Assembly: GCA_029263635.1 (NCBI GenBank)
Contig: JAJUFY010000002.1
Location: 1 to 26,444 of the forward strand
From: Ectothiorhodospiraceae bacterium
Lineage (GTDB): Bacteria > Pseudomonadota > Gammaproteobacteria > Nitrococcales > AK92
DNA: 26,444 bases
Reading direction: 5' to 3'
Part shown: one piece after another, positions 14,699 through 23,118 of the stretch
Layout: every line of letters begins with the position of its first letter
How positions within the stretch are numbered: position 1 is the stretch's first letter
Position numbers and translations under genes: made by a program
Notes under the pieces: generated by a model
Told to the model about the DNA's origin: nothing
The model's input: the letters and a program-made list of their open reading frames with translations, nothing else
Database searches by the model: none

Positions 14699-14837
14699 GG
14701 AAGATCGTGTTTCTCAGTTCCGTGCGATAGATGATTGTGGCGCAAACCCATGAACCGAACCAGCAGCGTCGCCGGGCGTATCCATCCGGCCGCGACGGCG
14801 CAGTGCCTGGATAGAGGCCGATGGCGGTCAGTGGCCT

Positions 14838-15806
14838 TTACAACGTGCCGCGGGCGCGGGCGAGGACGCGGAAACCGTTCTCGCGGCTTAACAGGCTTTG
14901 CAGCCGGCTGCGGGCAGGGCCGAGGCTGACCTCGCCGTAAAAAGCAAAGTAATTGCTGGCGGTGCCGAGGCCGTTGGTGTCCAGCCCGCCTTCCGGCATG
15001 CCCGGCGCCTGCCGGAAGGCGTCGAGGCTGTCCCAGGCTTCCTTCAGCCGCTCCTCGATCAGACGCTCGGCGGTCTCCGCGCTGATGCGGCGGTCGAGCA
15101 TGCGCAGCACCTCGACGGTGGCGGTGTTGACGTTGATGCTGGTGCCGCTGACAGGCAAGGCGGTCACGTGCGGGGCCAGCACCCGGTACAGTTCCGGCGT
15201 GAAGCCCTTCACCAGCAGCAGCTCGCTGGGGCTGGCGAGCAGCTGGTTGGCGGTGCGGCGCGGGATGTCCAGCGACATGTAGTAGCTGTCTTCCGCGCCC
15301 AATGGACGGGTCTGGAGGTCCGGGTCCAGCCAGTCGAGCAGCGAATCGATCAGCTCCGCCGGATTGAACTCCAGCTGGTGCGCATCGCGCAGGTTCTCCA
15401 GCAGCAGGAGGACGCGCTGGTAGTTGATGTCGCCGGCCGCCTGTTGGGGGTCGGCGGGAACGTTGGCAAGGTTGTTGAGATTGAAGCGCCCCTGCAGGTC
15501 CTCGATGCGCATGCCGAGGGTCGCGCCTTCGAAGGGCGGCAGCATGATCGGCTGCGCCCAGTCGTCCTGCGGGCCGTCGATGCCGTCGCCCCGCTCCAGG
15601 TCCGCTTTCAGGAGATCCAGCGCCCAGGCTTCGGCGGCGAGGGCGAGATCATAGGCCTGGTCGCTGGCCAGCAGGTTCTGGGTGCGGCGGATGTCCAGCC
15701 GCTCGCGGGCTGCGATTTCCACGGCCAGGATGGTGGCGATGGCGACCACCAGCAGGGCGGTGATGAGGGCGATGCCGCGCTGGCGGCTTGGCAGGTGGGC
15801 AGGCAT
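14838..15806 (-). CDS. gspK: Type II secretion minor pseudopilin GspK
   Basis: GspK is the large minor pseudopilin thought to cap the pseudopilus tip with GspI and GspJ. The protein is 322 aa. The prepilin leader MPAHLPSRQRG is cut before IALITALLVVAIATILAV; position +5 is not Glu, as is usual for GspK. The large alpha domain contains FNLNNLANV, and INVNTATVEVLRML is the helix-hairpin-helix-like motif typical of the family. It starts 2 nt after the gspJ stop. The frame open upstream of this ATG is an overlap with gspJ and is not used. Confidence 0.95.
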   Translation of the reverse strand: MPAHLPSRQRGIALITALLVVAIATILAVEIAARERLDIRRTQNLLASDQAYDLALAAEAWALDLLKADLERGDGIDGPQDDWAQPIMLPPFEGATLGMRIEDLQGRFNLNNLANVPADPQQAAGDINYQRVLLLLENLRDAHQLEFNPAELIDSLLDWLDPDLQTRPLGAEDSYYMSLDIPRRTANQLLASPSELLLVKGFTPELYRVLAPHVTALPVSGTSINVNTATVEVLRMLDRRISAETAERLIEERLKEAWDSLDAFRQAPGMPEGGLDTNGLGTASNYFAFYGEVSLGPARSRLQSLLSRENGFRVLARARGTL

Positions 15807-15808
15807 GA

Positions 15809-16522
15809 TCAGAACGGCAGCACGAATATGCGGTGGATGGTGCCGTAGTCGGCCAGTTCCAGCGTGACCTCGACAGCATGCGGCAGTTCGGGGTCGGGGC
15901 TGTTGGTGTCGAGCGGCGGCCACTGTTCGACCCAGCGCTTGTCGGCGCCGAGGAAGCGGAAGCTGAGCGCAGTCACTTTACCGAGCAGCGGCAATTCCTC
16001 GACGGCCGGATCCGGCGGCTGGTCCAGTACCAGCCAGCGGCTGCGGATCAGGGCGCCGTCCTTGAGCCCGTAGCCGACCCGCTCGAAGCTGCTGCGCTCC
16101 AGGCCCAGCGGATTGCTGCGGCCGCCGCGGGTGAAGACGATGCCATCCAGAACCTGCTCGAAGGCAGTCCTGGGATCGCGGTCGCCGCGCTGGTCCCGTA
16201 CCGCTCTTGGTACCGCCTGTTCCAGGTCCTGGCGCAGGAAATGGAAGGCCTTCTGGATCTCGATCAGGCGATCGGCCTGGGCGTTGGTGCGCTCGCGGCT
16301 GTCGATGCTGGTCTGCAGGCCGGTGAAGGCGATCACCGAGATCAGCGCGAAGATGGACAGCGCGATCAGCAACTCCAACAGAGTGAAGCCACCGTGCTGG
16401 TGGAGGCGATAGCCGCTGATTCCTATCGTGCCCCGATTCTTGATCGTAGGAGCGGCCCCTGGCCGCGAATGCCCTTGCTGACGGCGGTTGTACGAGTGGC
16501 AGACAAACATGCCGTCATCCAT
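15809..16522 (-). CDS. gspJ: Type II secretion minor pseudopilin GspJ, with an unusually long leader
   Basis: GspJ forms the pseudopilus tip complex with GspI and GspK. The prepilin signature GG-FTLLELLIALSIFALISVIAF is intact with Glu at +5, followed by the family-typical RLIEIQKAFHFLRQDLEQ and ending IHRIFVLPF. The oddity is the start. The only usable codons are ATG at 16522 (overlapping the gspI stop by 8 nt) or ATG at 16510, leaving a leader of 41-45 residues where 6-10 is normal. The leader is partly encoded by a REP-like palindrome (16446-16468) that lies in frame without a stop. No ATG, GTG or TTG is found nearer the cleavage site. Function is likely kept; processing efficiency is uncertain. 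Confidence 0.9.
   Translation of the reverse strand: MDDGMFVCHSYNRRQQGHSRPGAAPTIKNRGTIGISGYRLHQHGGFTLLELLIALSIFALISVIAFTGLQTSIDSRERTNAQADRLIEIQKAFHFLRQDLEQAVPRAVRDQRGDRDPRTAFEQVLDGIVFTRGGRSNPLGLERSSFERVGYGLKDGALIRSRWLVLDQPPDPAVEELPLLGKVTALSFRFLGADKRWVEQWPPLDTNSPDPELPHAVEVTLELADYGTIHRIFVLPF
16446..16468 (+). repeat. REP-like palindromic element inside gspJ leader
   Basis: The plus strand shows GTAG followed by GAGCGGCCCCTGGCCGCGA. A GTAG head plus a short imperfect palindrome (GCGGCC, loop CCT, GGCCGC) is the form of REP elements spread by RAYT transposases in pseudomonads, xanthomonads and related bacteria. Only one copy was noticed in this window, so the repeat nature rests on resemblance. 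Confidence 0.6.
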
Positions 16523-16994
16523 TGGCCGGTGCCCCCGCGTTAGCACCGGGCACACCGGACTCGCCGCCCGGCGGCCCGTTGCCGTCATCGCCGGGCGGGT
16601 TCTGAGCGGCGGTCGCCACCGGCTTGCGTACCTGGGGATTGAGCAGGAAGCCGTGAAGAACGCTGAGCGGGGTATCGGCATCCTCCTGGTCCGAGACCCG
16701 GATCACGACCCGACGCAGATTGCGCGCCGGGGTAGGGAGCGCTTCCACCTCCCAGTGCCAGGTGCGGCCGGCCAGCTCCGTCTCGCCGGTCTGCCGGCCG
16801 TCGCGCCAGTCCTCCATGGCCTGCATCTCGGCCAGCCGGTTTTCGGCCACCCAGTGGGCCAGGGTGCGGTCGCGCAGATAGCTGACGTTGGCGCCGGCCT
16901 CGATGGACTTGTCGAGCACCGCCGCCAGCGCAATGGCGAGCACCGCCAGCGCGATCATCACCTCCAGCAGGGTAAAGCCGTCATTCCTCCGCAT
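16515..16994 (-). CDS. gspI: Type II secretion minor pseudopilin GspI
   Basis: GspI, minor pseudopilin of the tip complex. Leader MRRNDG is followed by FTLLEVMIALAVLAIALAAVLD with Glu at +5. The family-typical WVAENRLAEMQAMEDW and the beta strands TWHWEVEAL and LRRVVIRVSD follow. It is 159 aa, longer than the common length of about 120-130. The excess is a Pro/Gly/Asn/Ala-rich tail from about residue 120 (for example NPPGDDGNGPPGGESG). The start overlaps gspH by 14 nt; an ATG 11 codons further upstream would give a longer leader and is less likely. The end overlaps the gspJ start. Confidence 0.94.
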   Translation of the reverse strand: MRRNDGFTLLEVMIALAVLAIALAAVLDKSIEAGANVSYLRDRTLAHWVAENRLAEMQAMEDWRDGRQTGETELAGRTWHWEVEALPTPARNLRRVVIRVSDQEDADTPLSVLHGFLLNPQVRKPVATAAQNPPGDDGNGPPGGESGVPGANAGAPANG

Positions 16995-17487
16995 GCAGCT
17001 CGACCTTCCCGTCCATCCGTGCCTCAATCCGGTACCGAGTCGGCAGATCCGGATGGCTCAGCGTCAGCTCGAAGGGCGGATACAGCTCGCCGGTCGCGAA
17101 GAAGTAAGCATGCGGTTCGTCCCGCTGCTGGTCGTCCGCGCTGCGGGCGCTGACCGCCCGGGCGTCGGTGAGCAGCGTCAGGTGCAGCGGCTGCGGCAGG
17201 CGGTGGGCGGCAAACTCGCGGTCGTGCTCGAGCGGCAGCCAGGTCTGGTCGTCGCCGAGGACGAAAAAGCCGTAGCCATCGGCGTCGAAGCGCACCCCGA
17301 GCTCCCGGGAAGCGACGATAGCCTCCTCGGCGGCCAGCGTCAGCACGGCGCTCAGCCGCTGCGCTTCGCGCTTGAGTTCGTCGGCGCGGTTATCGCTGAA
17401 GGCGATGCTGGCGAGCCCGACAATGACGCCGACGATCACCAGCACCACCAGCAGCTCGATCAGCGTGAAGCCACGGCTGCGGTGCAT
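16981..17487 (-). CDS. gspH: Type II secretion pseudopilin GspH
   Basis: GspH, the minor pseudopilin joining the tip complex to the GspG filament. The leader is MHRSRG, then FTLIELLVVLVIVGVIVGLASIAF with Glu at +5. The following LKREAQRLSAVLTLAAEEAIVASRE helix and GVRFDADGYGFFVL strands are typical of GspH. The protein is 168 aa. An AAGGAG overlapping the gspG stop (TAA) lies just before the ATG, 6 nt after gspG. Confidence 0.95.
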   Translation of the reverse strand: MHRSRGFTLIELLVVLVIVGVIVGLASIAFSDNRADELKREAQRLSAVLTLAAEEAIVASRELGVRFDADGYGFFVLGDDQTWLPLEHDREFAAHRLPQPLHLTLLTDARAVSARSADDQQRDEPHAYFFATGELYPPFELTLSHPDLPTRYRIEARMDGKVELHAEE

Positions 17488-17493
17488 CGCTCC

Positions 17494-17946
17494 TTACTGC
17501 AGGTCGAGATTGCTGATATCGGCATTCAGGCCGTCGCCGCCGGTCTGGCCGTCGGCGCCGAGCGAGATGATCTGGATGCGGCCGCCGGTATCCTCCGGCC
17601 CCAGGTAGATGTAGTCGTTGCCCCACGGGTCCTGCGGCAGTTTCTTCATGTAGCCGCCGGCTTTCCAGTTGCGCGGCTCGGGTGCGCCCGTCGGCCGCTC
17701 GACCAGCGCCTTCAGGCCCTGCTCGGTGCTCGGGTAGTTGTAGTTGTCGAGCTTGTACATCTCGAGCGCGCTTTCCAGCGCCCGGATGTCGTGTTGTGCC
17801 TTGGTAACGCGCGCCTTGTCGGGATTGTCGATGATGTTGGTGACGGCGAAGGTGCCGAGGATGGCCAGGATCACCACCACCACCATGATCTCGATCAGGG
17901 TGAAGCCGCCCTGCCGGCGGCGCACAGGATTACGTCGATTCATCAT
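17494..17946 (-). CDS. gspG: Type II secretion major pseudopilin GspG
   Basis: GspG is the main subunit of the pseudopilus that pushes substrates through the secretin. Leader MMNRRNPVRRRQGG is cut before FTLIEIMVVVVILAILGTFAV (Glu at +5). The signature ALEMYKLDNYNYPSTEQGLKALV and the LPQDPWGNDYIYLGPE motif are diagnostic. The calcium-binding C-terminal loop carries Asp residues in SLGADGQTGGDGLNADIS. Two adjacent ATG codons (17946, 17943) are possible starts, with GAGG 4 or 7 nt upstream; either gives about 150 aa. It is separated from gspF by 132 nt, possibly holding an internal promoter. Confidence 0.97.
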   Translation of the reverse strand: MMNRRNPVRRRQGGFTLIEIMVVVVILAILGTFAVTNIIDNPDKARVTKAQHDIRALESALEMYKLDNYNYPSTEQGLKALVERPTGAPEPRNWKAGGYMKKLPQDPWGNDYIYLGPEDTGGRIQIISLGADGQTGGDGLNADISNLDLQ

Positions 17947-18078
17947 TGGACCTCTTTCCATACCGGTCACTGCGACAGCAAATGCCGGCGCGAGTGCCGC
18001 CAAACTTTCCGTTTTTGAGAGCCGCGCTAACTTTATCAGGCTGGCAGCCGAATCTTGTCGGCGGTCTGATCAGAAGAT
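17947..18078 (-). promoter_or_regulatory. gspF-gspG spacer with a possible internal promoter
   Basis: This 132-nt spacer precedes the most abundant subunit's gene. On the minus strand CCGACA and GATAAA at 18-bp spacing are a weak promoter candidate. No hairpin with T tract is seen. Confidence 0.2.
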
Positions 18079-19293
18079 TTATCCCACCAGCTGATTGAGC
18101 TGGAAGATCGGCATCAGGATAGACATCACGATCAGCAGCACGATGCCGCCCATCACCAGGATCAGTACCGGCTCGAATACCGCGAGTATTGAGGCGATGG
18201 TGCCTTCGGTTTCGCGCTCCTGGTTGACCGCCGCCCGTTCCAGCATCTGCTCCAGCCGGCCGCTGGCCTCGCCGCTGCTGATCAGGTGTAGCAGCATGGG
18301 CGGGAATTGCCTGCTGCGCTCCAGGGCGCGGCTGATGCCGGAGCCTTCGCGCACGCGGGAGGCGGCGTCCTGCACCGCATCCCGCATCGGCAGGTTGGAG
18401 ATCACCTGCGCCGAGATCCGCAGCGCATCCAAGACCGGCACGCCGCTGCCGGCCAGGATGGCGAAGGTGCGGGCGAAGCGGCCGGCATTGATGCCGCGGT
18501 TGAGCCGGCCGACCAGCGGCAGCCGCAGCAGCAGGGCGTGGACACGGCGGCGGAAGTTCTGAGAGCGCAGGGCGTAGCTGAACGCAAGCACCGCCAGGGC
18601 GATGATGAGGGCCAGCCAGATGCCATGGTCGCGCAGGAACGCGGAGATCGCGATCATGGTTCTGGTCAGGCCCGGCAGTTCCTGGCCGACATCGCTGAAC
18701 ACCTCGACCACCTTGGGGACGACATAGGTGAGCAGCAGCACCACGACGCTGACCGCCACGACCAGCAGGCCGATCGGGTAGAACAGCGCCAGCTGCACTT
18801 TCTGGCGCATGTGCTGGCGGCTCTCGGTATAGTCGGCGAGCCGTTCCAGCACCAGTTCCAGGTGACCGGTCTGTTCACCGGCGGCGACCGTCGCCCGGTA
18901 CATTTCGGAAAACACCCTCGGAAAACCGGCCAGCCCTTCGGCCAGACTGTGGCCTTCCATCACCTTGGCCCGGACCGCGGTCATCATCCGCCGCAGCCGG
19001 GGTTTTTCGCTCTGCTGGGCGACCGCCTGCAGCGATTCCTCCAGCGGCAGCCCGGAACCGACCAGGGTTGCCAATTGCCGGGTGATCAGCGCCACCTCCT
19101 GCGGGCTGGCACCGCGGCTGAGGGAGAACGTGCGGCGCCGGCTCTGTTCCTGGCGGGCGATTTCGCCGACTTCCAGCGGAATCCAGCCTTGCTCGCGCAG
19201 CTTCTGCCGTACCTGGCGGGCGGTGTCGCCCTCCAGGACGCCGCGTCGCTGCTTGCCGGCCTCGTCCAGTGCCTGGTATTCGAAAGCACCCAT
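18079..19293 (-). CDS. gspF: Type II secretion inner-membrane platform protein GspF
   Basis: GspF is the polytopic platform protein working with the GspE ATPase. The protein is 404 aa. It starts MGAFEYQALDEAGKQRRGVLEGDT, the family N-terminus, and has two copies of the T2SSF helical domain, the first from about residue 70 (ITRQLATLVGSGLPLEESLQ) and the second from about 270 (FARTFAILAGSGVPVLDALR). Transmembrane helices lie near 170-195, 220-240 and at the C-terminus (ILAVFEPVLILVMGGIVLLIVMSI in part). The frame open 37 codons upstream is not family-like. A 236-nt spacer separates it from gspE, the largest in the operon. Confidence 0.96.
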   Translation of the reverse strand: MGAFEYQALDEAGKQRRGVLEGDTARQVRQKLREQGWIPLEVGEIARQEQSRRRTFSLSRGASPQEVALITRQLATLVGSGLPLEESLQAVAQQSEKPRLRRMMTAVRAKVMEGHSLAEGLAGFPRVFSEMYRATVAAGEQTGHLELVLERLADYTESRQHMRQKVQLALFYPIGLLVVAVSVVVLLLTYVVPKVVEVFSDVGQELPGLTRTMIAISAFLRDHGIWLALIIALAVLAFSYALRSQNFRRRVHALLLRLPLVGRLNRGINAGRFARTFAILAGSGVPVLDALRISAQVISNLPMRDAVQDAASRVREGSGISRALERSRQFPPMLLHLISSGEASGRLEQMLERAAVNQERETEGTIASILAVFEPVLILVMGGIVLLIVMSILMPIFQLNQLVG

Positions 19294-19529
19294 GAAATCG
19301 TTCCGTCGTAACCTGAAAACCGCTTGATCGAGATCGAAGAAGGCTGTCGGCAGGGCCAGGCTGCTGGTTCCGCCGGACTGGCGCGCCGAAATACGGGGCC
19401 GCACTCCTGCGCCGGCAATCTGTACTCGGTTACCAAAGATAGGGTGTTTCCGACGCTGCCGGAATCACCGAGGCCCGGTCCCGAGCGGCATGGTCGTTTC
19501 CACGCCCGCGCTGCGGCTTCCTGTCCTGG

Positions 19530-21068
19530 TCAGGAGTCCAGCCGCGCATCCTCGGCGCTGACCCGCAGGACTTCCTCCAGCGAGGTCTCGCCGGCCAGGA
19601 CCCGGCGTATCCCGTCGTGACGCAGGCTCGGCGTGCGGCGGCGGGCCAGCGCTTCCAGCGCTTGTTCGTTGGCGCCCTCATGGATCAGGGCGCGCATGCG
19701 GTCGTCGACCAGCACCAGCTCGAACACGCCGCCGCGGCCGATGTAGCCGGTATCCTTGCAGCGCTCGCAGCCGCCTGGGCCGTGGATGACGGGAGGGTTC
19801 TCCGGATCGATCCCCATCAGCTCGCAATCGCGCTGACTCGCCTCGTAGGGCCGGCGGCAGTGCGGGCAGAGCAGGCGTACCAGCCGCTGCGCCATCACGC
19901 CGATCAGACTCGACGACAGCAGGAAGGGTTCCACGCCCATGTCGCGCAGCCGGGTGACGGCGCCGACCGCGGTGTTGGTGTGCAGGGTGGACAACACCAG
20001 GTGGCCGGTCAGCGACGCCTGCACCGCGATCTCGGCCGTTTCCAGGTCGCGGATCTCGCCGACCATCACCACGTCCGGGTCCTGCCGCAGGATGGCGCGC
20101 AGGCCGCGGGCGAAGCTCATGTCGACCTTGGTGTTGACCTGGGTCTGGCCGATGCCGTCGATGTAGTACTCGATCGGATCCTCGACCGTGAGGATGCTGC
20201 GGGTGGCGTTGTTGAGCCGCGAGAGCGCGGCGTACAGCGTCGTGGTCTTGCCCGAGCCGGTCGGGCCGGTGACCAGGATGATGCCGTGCGGCCGGTGGAT
20301 CAGCTCGTCGATGTGGTCGCGCAGCTCCGCCGGCATGCCCAGCTGCTCGAGGTCGAGCCGGCCGGCCTGCTTGTCGAGCAGGCGCATCACCACCCGCTCT
20401 CCATGGCCGGAGGGCAGGGTGGAGACCCGCACGTCCACGGCGCGGCCGGCGATGCGCAGCGAGATGCGGCCGTCCTGCGGCAGGCGCTTCTCGGCGATGT
20501 CCAGCTTGGCCATGACCTTGATGCGCGAGACCAGCAACGGCGCCATCACCCGCGGCGGCTGCAGCACCTCGCGCAGTACGCCGTCGACCCGGAACCGCAC
20601 CAGCAGGCGGTTCTCGAAGGGTTCGATGTGGATGTCCGAGGCGTTCTGCTTGATGGCCTCGGTCAGCAGTACGTTAATGAGCCGGATGATGGGTGCATCG
20701 TCCTGGCTTTCCAGCAGGTCCTGCGGCTCGGGCAGGTCCAGGTGGGCGAGATCCAGGCCTTCGCCCAGATCGTCCATCATCTGCATGGTGTCAGCTGAGG
20801 CCGTCTCGTAGGTCTGCTGCAGCAGCCGGTCGAACGTCTCCTCGTCGGCGACCGTTTCCAGCTTGAGCGGCAGGCGCAGGCTGCGGCGCAGCTCGGCGAG
20901 GCTGGCCGGCCGCACGTTGGGGCGACAGATCACGCGGGCGTGATCGTGGTTGATCTCGGTGACCAGCACGCCGTGCCGCTTGGCAAAGCCAAACGAAGGC
21001 CGGCTGCCGGGGATGGAAGGCTCCTGCGGACGGGCATCAGGTTCGCGCAGGGGGCTGATGTTGCTCAC
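19530..21068 (-). CDS. gspE: Type II secretion ATPase GspE
   Basis: GspE is the cytoplasmic ATPase powering secretion. The protein is 512 aa, starting at GTG that overlaps the gspD stop as GTGA. The N-terminal domain is followed by ASDIHIEPFENRLLVRFRVDG. Walker A is GPTGSGKTT (268-276), the Asp box LTVEDPIEY, Walker B region DPDVVMVGEIRD (330-341) and His box HLVLSTLHTNTA. The tetracysteine zinc module is complete: CPHC (401-404) and CERC (434-437). A much longer frame continues upstream on the same strand but is out of frame with gspD coding and is not part of this protein. Confidence 0.97.
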   Translation of the reverse strand: MSNISPLREPDARPQEPSIPGSRPSFGFAKRHGVLVTEINHDHARVICRPNVRPASLAELRRSLRLPLKLETVADEETFDRLLQQTYETASADTMQMMDDLGEGLDLAHLDLPEPQDLLESQDDAPIIRLINVLLTEAIKQNASDIHIEPFENRLLVRFRVDGVLREVLQPPRVMAPLLVSRIKVMAKLDIAEKRLPQDGRISLRIAGRAVDVRVSTLPSGHGERVVMRLLDKQAGRLDLEQLGMPAELRDHIDELIHRPHGIILVTGPTGSGKTTTLYAALSRLNNATRSILTVEDPIEYYIDGIGQTQVNTKVDMSFARGLRAILRQDPDVVMVGEIRDLETAEIAVQASLTGHLVLSTLHTNTAVGAVTRLRDMGVEPFLLSSSLIGVMAQRLVRLLCPHCRRPYEASQRDCELMGIDPENPPVIHGPGGCERCKDTGYIGRGGVFELVLVDDRMRALIHEGANEQALEALARRRTPSLRHDGIRRVLAGETSLEEVLRVSAEDARLDS

Positions 21069-23107
21069 CGGGTCGCATCCATGGCCGTATCGAATGGAGC
21101 CGGGATTGCCGGCTGCGGTCGTTCGGGCAGGAGGGGTACCTCCTCGCCAGGCATCAGACTGATGCCGCGCGCGTTTTGTTCCAGCTGGCGGGCGCGCATG
21201 TAGTTGTACTTGCGGCCCGAATAGGCGCTGGCGGTGGCTTCGTCGCGCAGGATGGTCGGCTGCAGGAACAGCATCAGGTTGCGCCGGTCCTTGCTCGACG
21301 AGCGGGACTTGAACAGGTTCCCCAGCAGCGGGATGTCGCCCAGCAGCGGCACCTTCTGCTCCGACTGCGTGACGTTCTCGTCGATCAGGCCGCCCAGGGC
21401 GATCAGCTGGCCGTCTTCCACCAGCACGCTGGTGGTGACCGAGCGCTTGTTGGTGATCAGGTCGGCCGCGCCGGCGGTGGTCGTCTCCTCGACGCTGGAG
21501 ACTTCCTGCGAGATGTCCAGCAGCACGCTGTTGCCCTCGTTGATCTGCGGCTTGATCTTGAGGATCAGGCCGACGTCTTCGCGGCTGATGGTCTGGAACG
21601 GGTTGGTGGTGTTCTGGCCCTGGTTGGTGTACTGGCCGGTGACGAAGGGCACGTTGCGGGCGACCCGGATCTCGGCTTCCTGGTTGTCCAGGGTGAGCAG
21701 CGACGGCGTCGACAGGATGTTGGCCCGGCTGCTGTTGGCCAGTGCCCGCAGCAGGAAGCCGAACCGGAAACGGCTGTCGAAATCGCCGACCGCGACGGTC
21801 AGCCCCGAACCGAGCCTGGACGGATTCACGAACGCATCGCCGCTCTGGTTGACTCCGAGCAGATCGCGCACCGCGCCCGGCACGCTGCCGAACAGGCTGC
21901 CGAAAGCCGGTACGTTGCCGGACGGATCCAGCCCTACCGCTTCCACTCCCAGGGCGCGGCCCTGGAGCTCGGTGATCTCCGCCACTGCCGCTTCCACCAG
22001 CACCTGGGCGCGGCGGATATCGAGCTGGCGGATCACGGTCTGCAGGGTACGCTGCAGCTTGGGCGGCGCAGTGATCACCAGCGCGTTGGTGGCCTCGTGG
22101 GCTTCGATGCTGATCTCCGGCCGGCCGCCGCCTGTCCCGGCCGGCCGACCGCCGCCCTGGCCGCCGGCAGCCTGCGCTTCTGCGTCCTGCAGTTGCTCGC
22201 TGACGCCGGTCAGCACCGGCACCAGGTCCTTGGCGCGGGCATAGCGCAGATAGATCACCTGCGTCTCGCCGCCGGCATCCACCGGCGTGTCGAGATGCGC
22301 CACCAGCGCCCGGATGCGCAGCCGCTCGGCCTTGTCGCCGCTGAGCAGCAGGCTGTTGGTACGTTCGTCGGCGGCCAGCCGCACGCCGGTGCCCGGCGGC
22401 TGGTTCGGATCGCCGCCCTGCTGCCGCAGGGTGCTGACGATTCGAGCCAGCTCCGCCGCCGAGGCATAGGTGAGCGGTACCACTTCGATCTCGTCGTCGC
22501 CGGCCTGATCGACCCGGGCGATGATTTCCGCCAGCCGCTGCACGTTGGCGGCACGGTCGGAGACGATCAGCACATTGGTCGGCGGGTAAGCGGCCAGATG
22601 CCCCTGCTGCGGCACCAGCGGACGCAGGATCGGAACCAGCTGCGCGGCAGTGACATTGCGTACCGGGATGACCCGGGTGACGATCTCGTCGTTGTCGCCG
22701 CCGCCACGCGGGCCGACGGTCGGAACCGCCATCTGCTTGGCGTTGATCTCGGGCACGATCTTGGTGACGTCCCCGCTCTCGACGGCGCTGAAGCCATGCA
22801 CCTGCAGCACCGACAGGAAGACCCGGTAGAGCTCGTCGGCCGGCATCGGCTCGCGCGAGATTACCGTCACCCGGGCTTTCACGCGGGGGTCGACAATGAA
22901 GTTCCGGCCGGTGACGTCGGCGACGGTGCTGATCAGGGCCGAAAGGTCGGCGTCCTTGAGGTTGAGCGTGATCTTCTGGTCGTTGGCGTTGCGCCCGGCG
23001 GGCGCCTGCTGCGCGAAAGCGGCGGAGCAGAGCAAGGCCGTGGTGAGTGCGCCTGCCGCCAGCGCTTTCCATGCCTGCCTGTAGCCGAAGCTGCTGGTCG
23101 AGATCAT
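21065..23107 (-). CDS. gspD: Type II secretion outer-membrane secretin GspD
   Basis: GspD forms the outer-membrane channel. The protein is 680 aa. A signal peptide ends near AAFA-QQAP (about residue 32). The N0 domain is about 46-125 (ITLNLKDADLSALISTVADV), with N1, N2 and N3 at about 143-205, 208-275 and 283-365. N3 is interrupted by a glycine-rich loop (312-329, GGQGGGRPAGTGGG). The secretin core from about 366 includes VEAAVAEITEL and the VPLLGDIPLLGNLF signature. The ATG is 11 nt after gspC. The pilotin (GspS-like) is not in the operon. Confidence 0.97.
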   Translation of the reverse strand: MISTSSFGYRQAWKALAAGALTTALLCSAAFAQQAPAGRNANDQKITLNLKDADLSALISTVADVTGRNFIVDPRVKARVTVISREPMPADELYRVFLSVLQVHGFSAVESGDVTKIVPEINAKQMAVPTVGPRGGGDNDEIVTRVIPVRNVTAAQLVPILRPLVPQQGHLAAYPPTNVLIVSDRAANVQRLAEIIARVDQAGDDEIEVVPLTYASAAELARIVSTLRQQGGDPNQPPGTGVRLAADERTNSLLLSGDKAERLRIRALVAHLDTPVDAGGETQVIYLRYARAKDLVPVLTGVSEQLQDAEAQAAGGQGGGRPAGTGGGRPEISIEAHEATNALVITAPPKLQRTLQTVIRQLDIRRAQVLVEAAVAEITELQGRALGVEAVGLDPSGNVPAFGSLFGSVPGAVRDLLGVNQSGDAFVNPSRLGSGLTVAVGDFDSRFRFGFLLRALANSSRANILSTPSLLTLDNQEAEIRVARNVPFVTGQYTNQGQNTTNPFQTISREDVGLILKIKPQINEGNSVLLDISQEVSSVEETTTAGAADLITNKRSVTTSVLVEDGQLIALGGLIDENVTQSEQKVPLLGDIPLLGNLFKSRSSSKDRRNLMLFLQPTILRDEATASAYSGRKYNYMRARQLEQNARGISLMPGEEVPLLPERPQPAIPAPFDTAMDATR

Positions 23108-23118
23108 GTCCGCCTGCC

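Noticed and set aside
16888..18018. Plus-strand open frame of 376 codons
   Set aside because: Antisense to gspI, gspH and gspG, all with intact prepilin signatures.
21069..23072. Upstream in-frame extension of gspE by about 668 codons
   Set aside because: It lies in another frame of gspD on the same strand, is Arg/Pro/Gly-rich and has no domain similarity. The GTG at 21068 overlapping the gspD stop is the real start.
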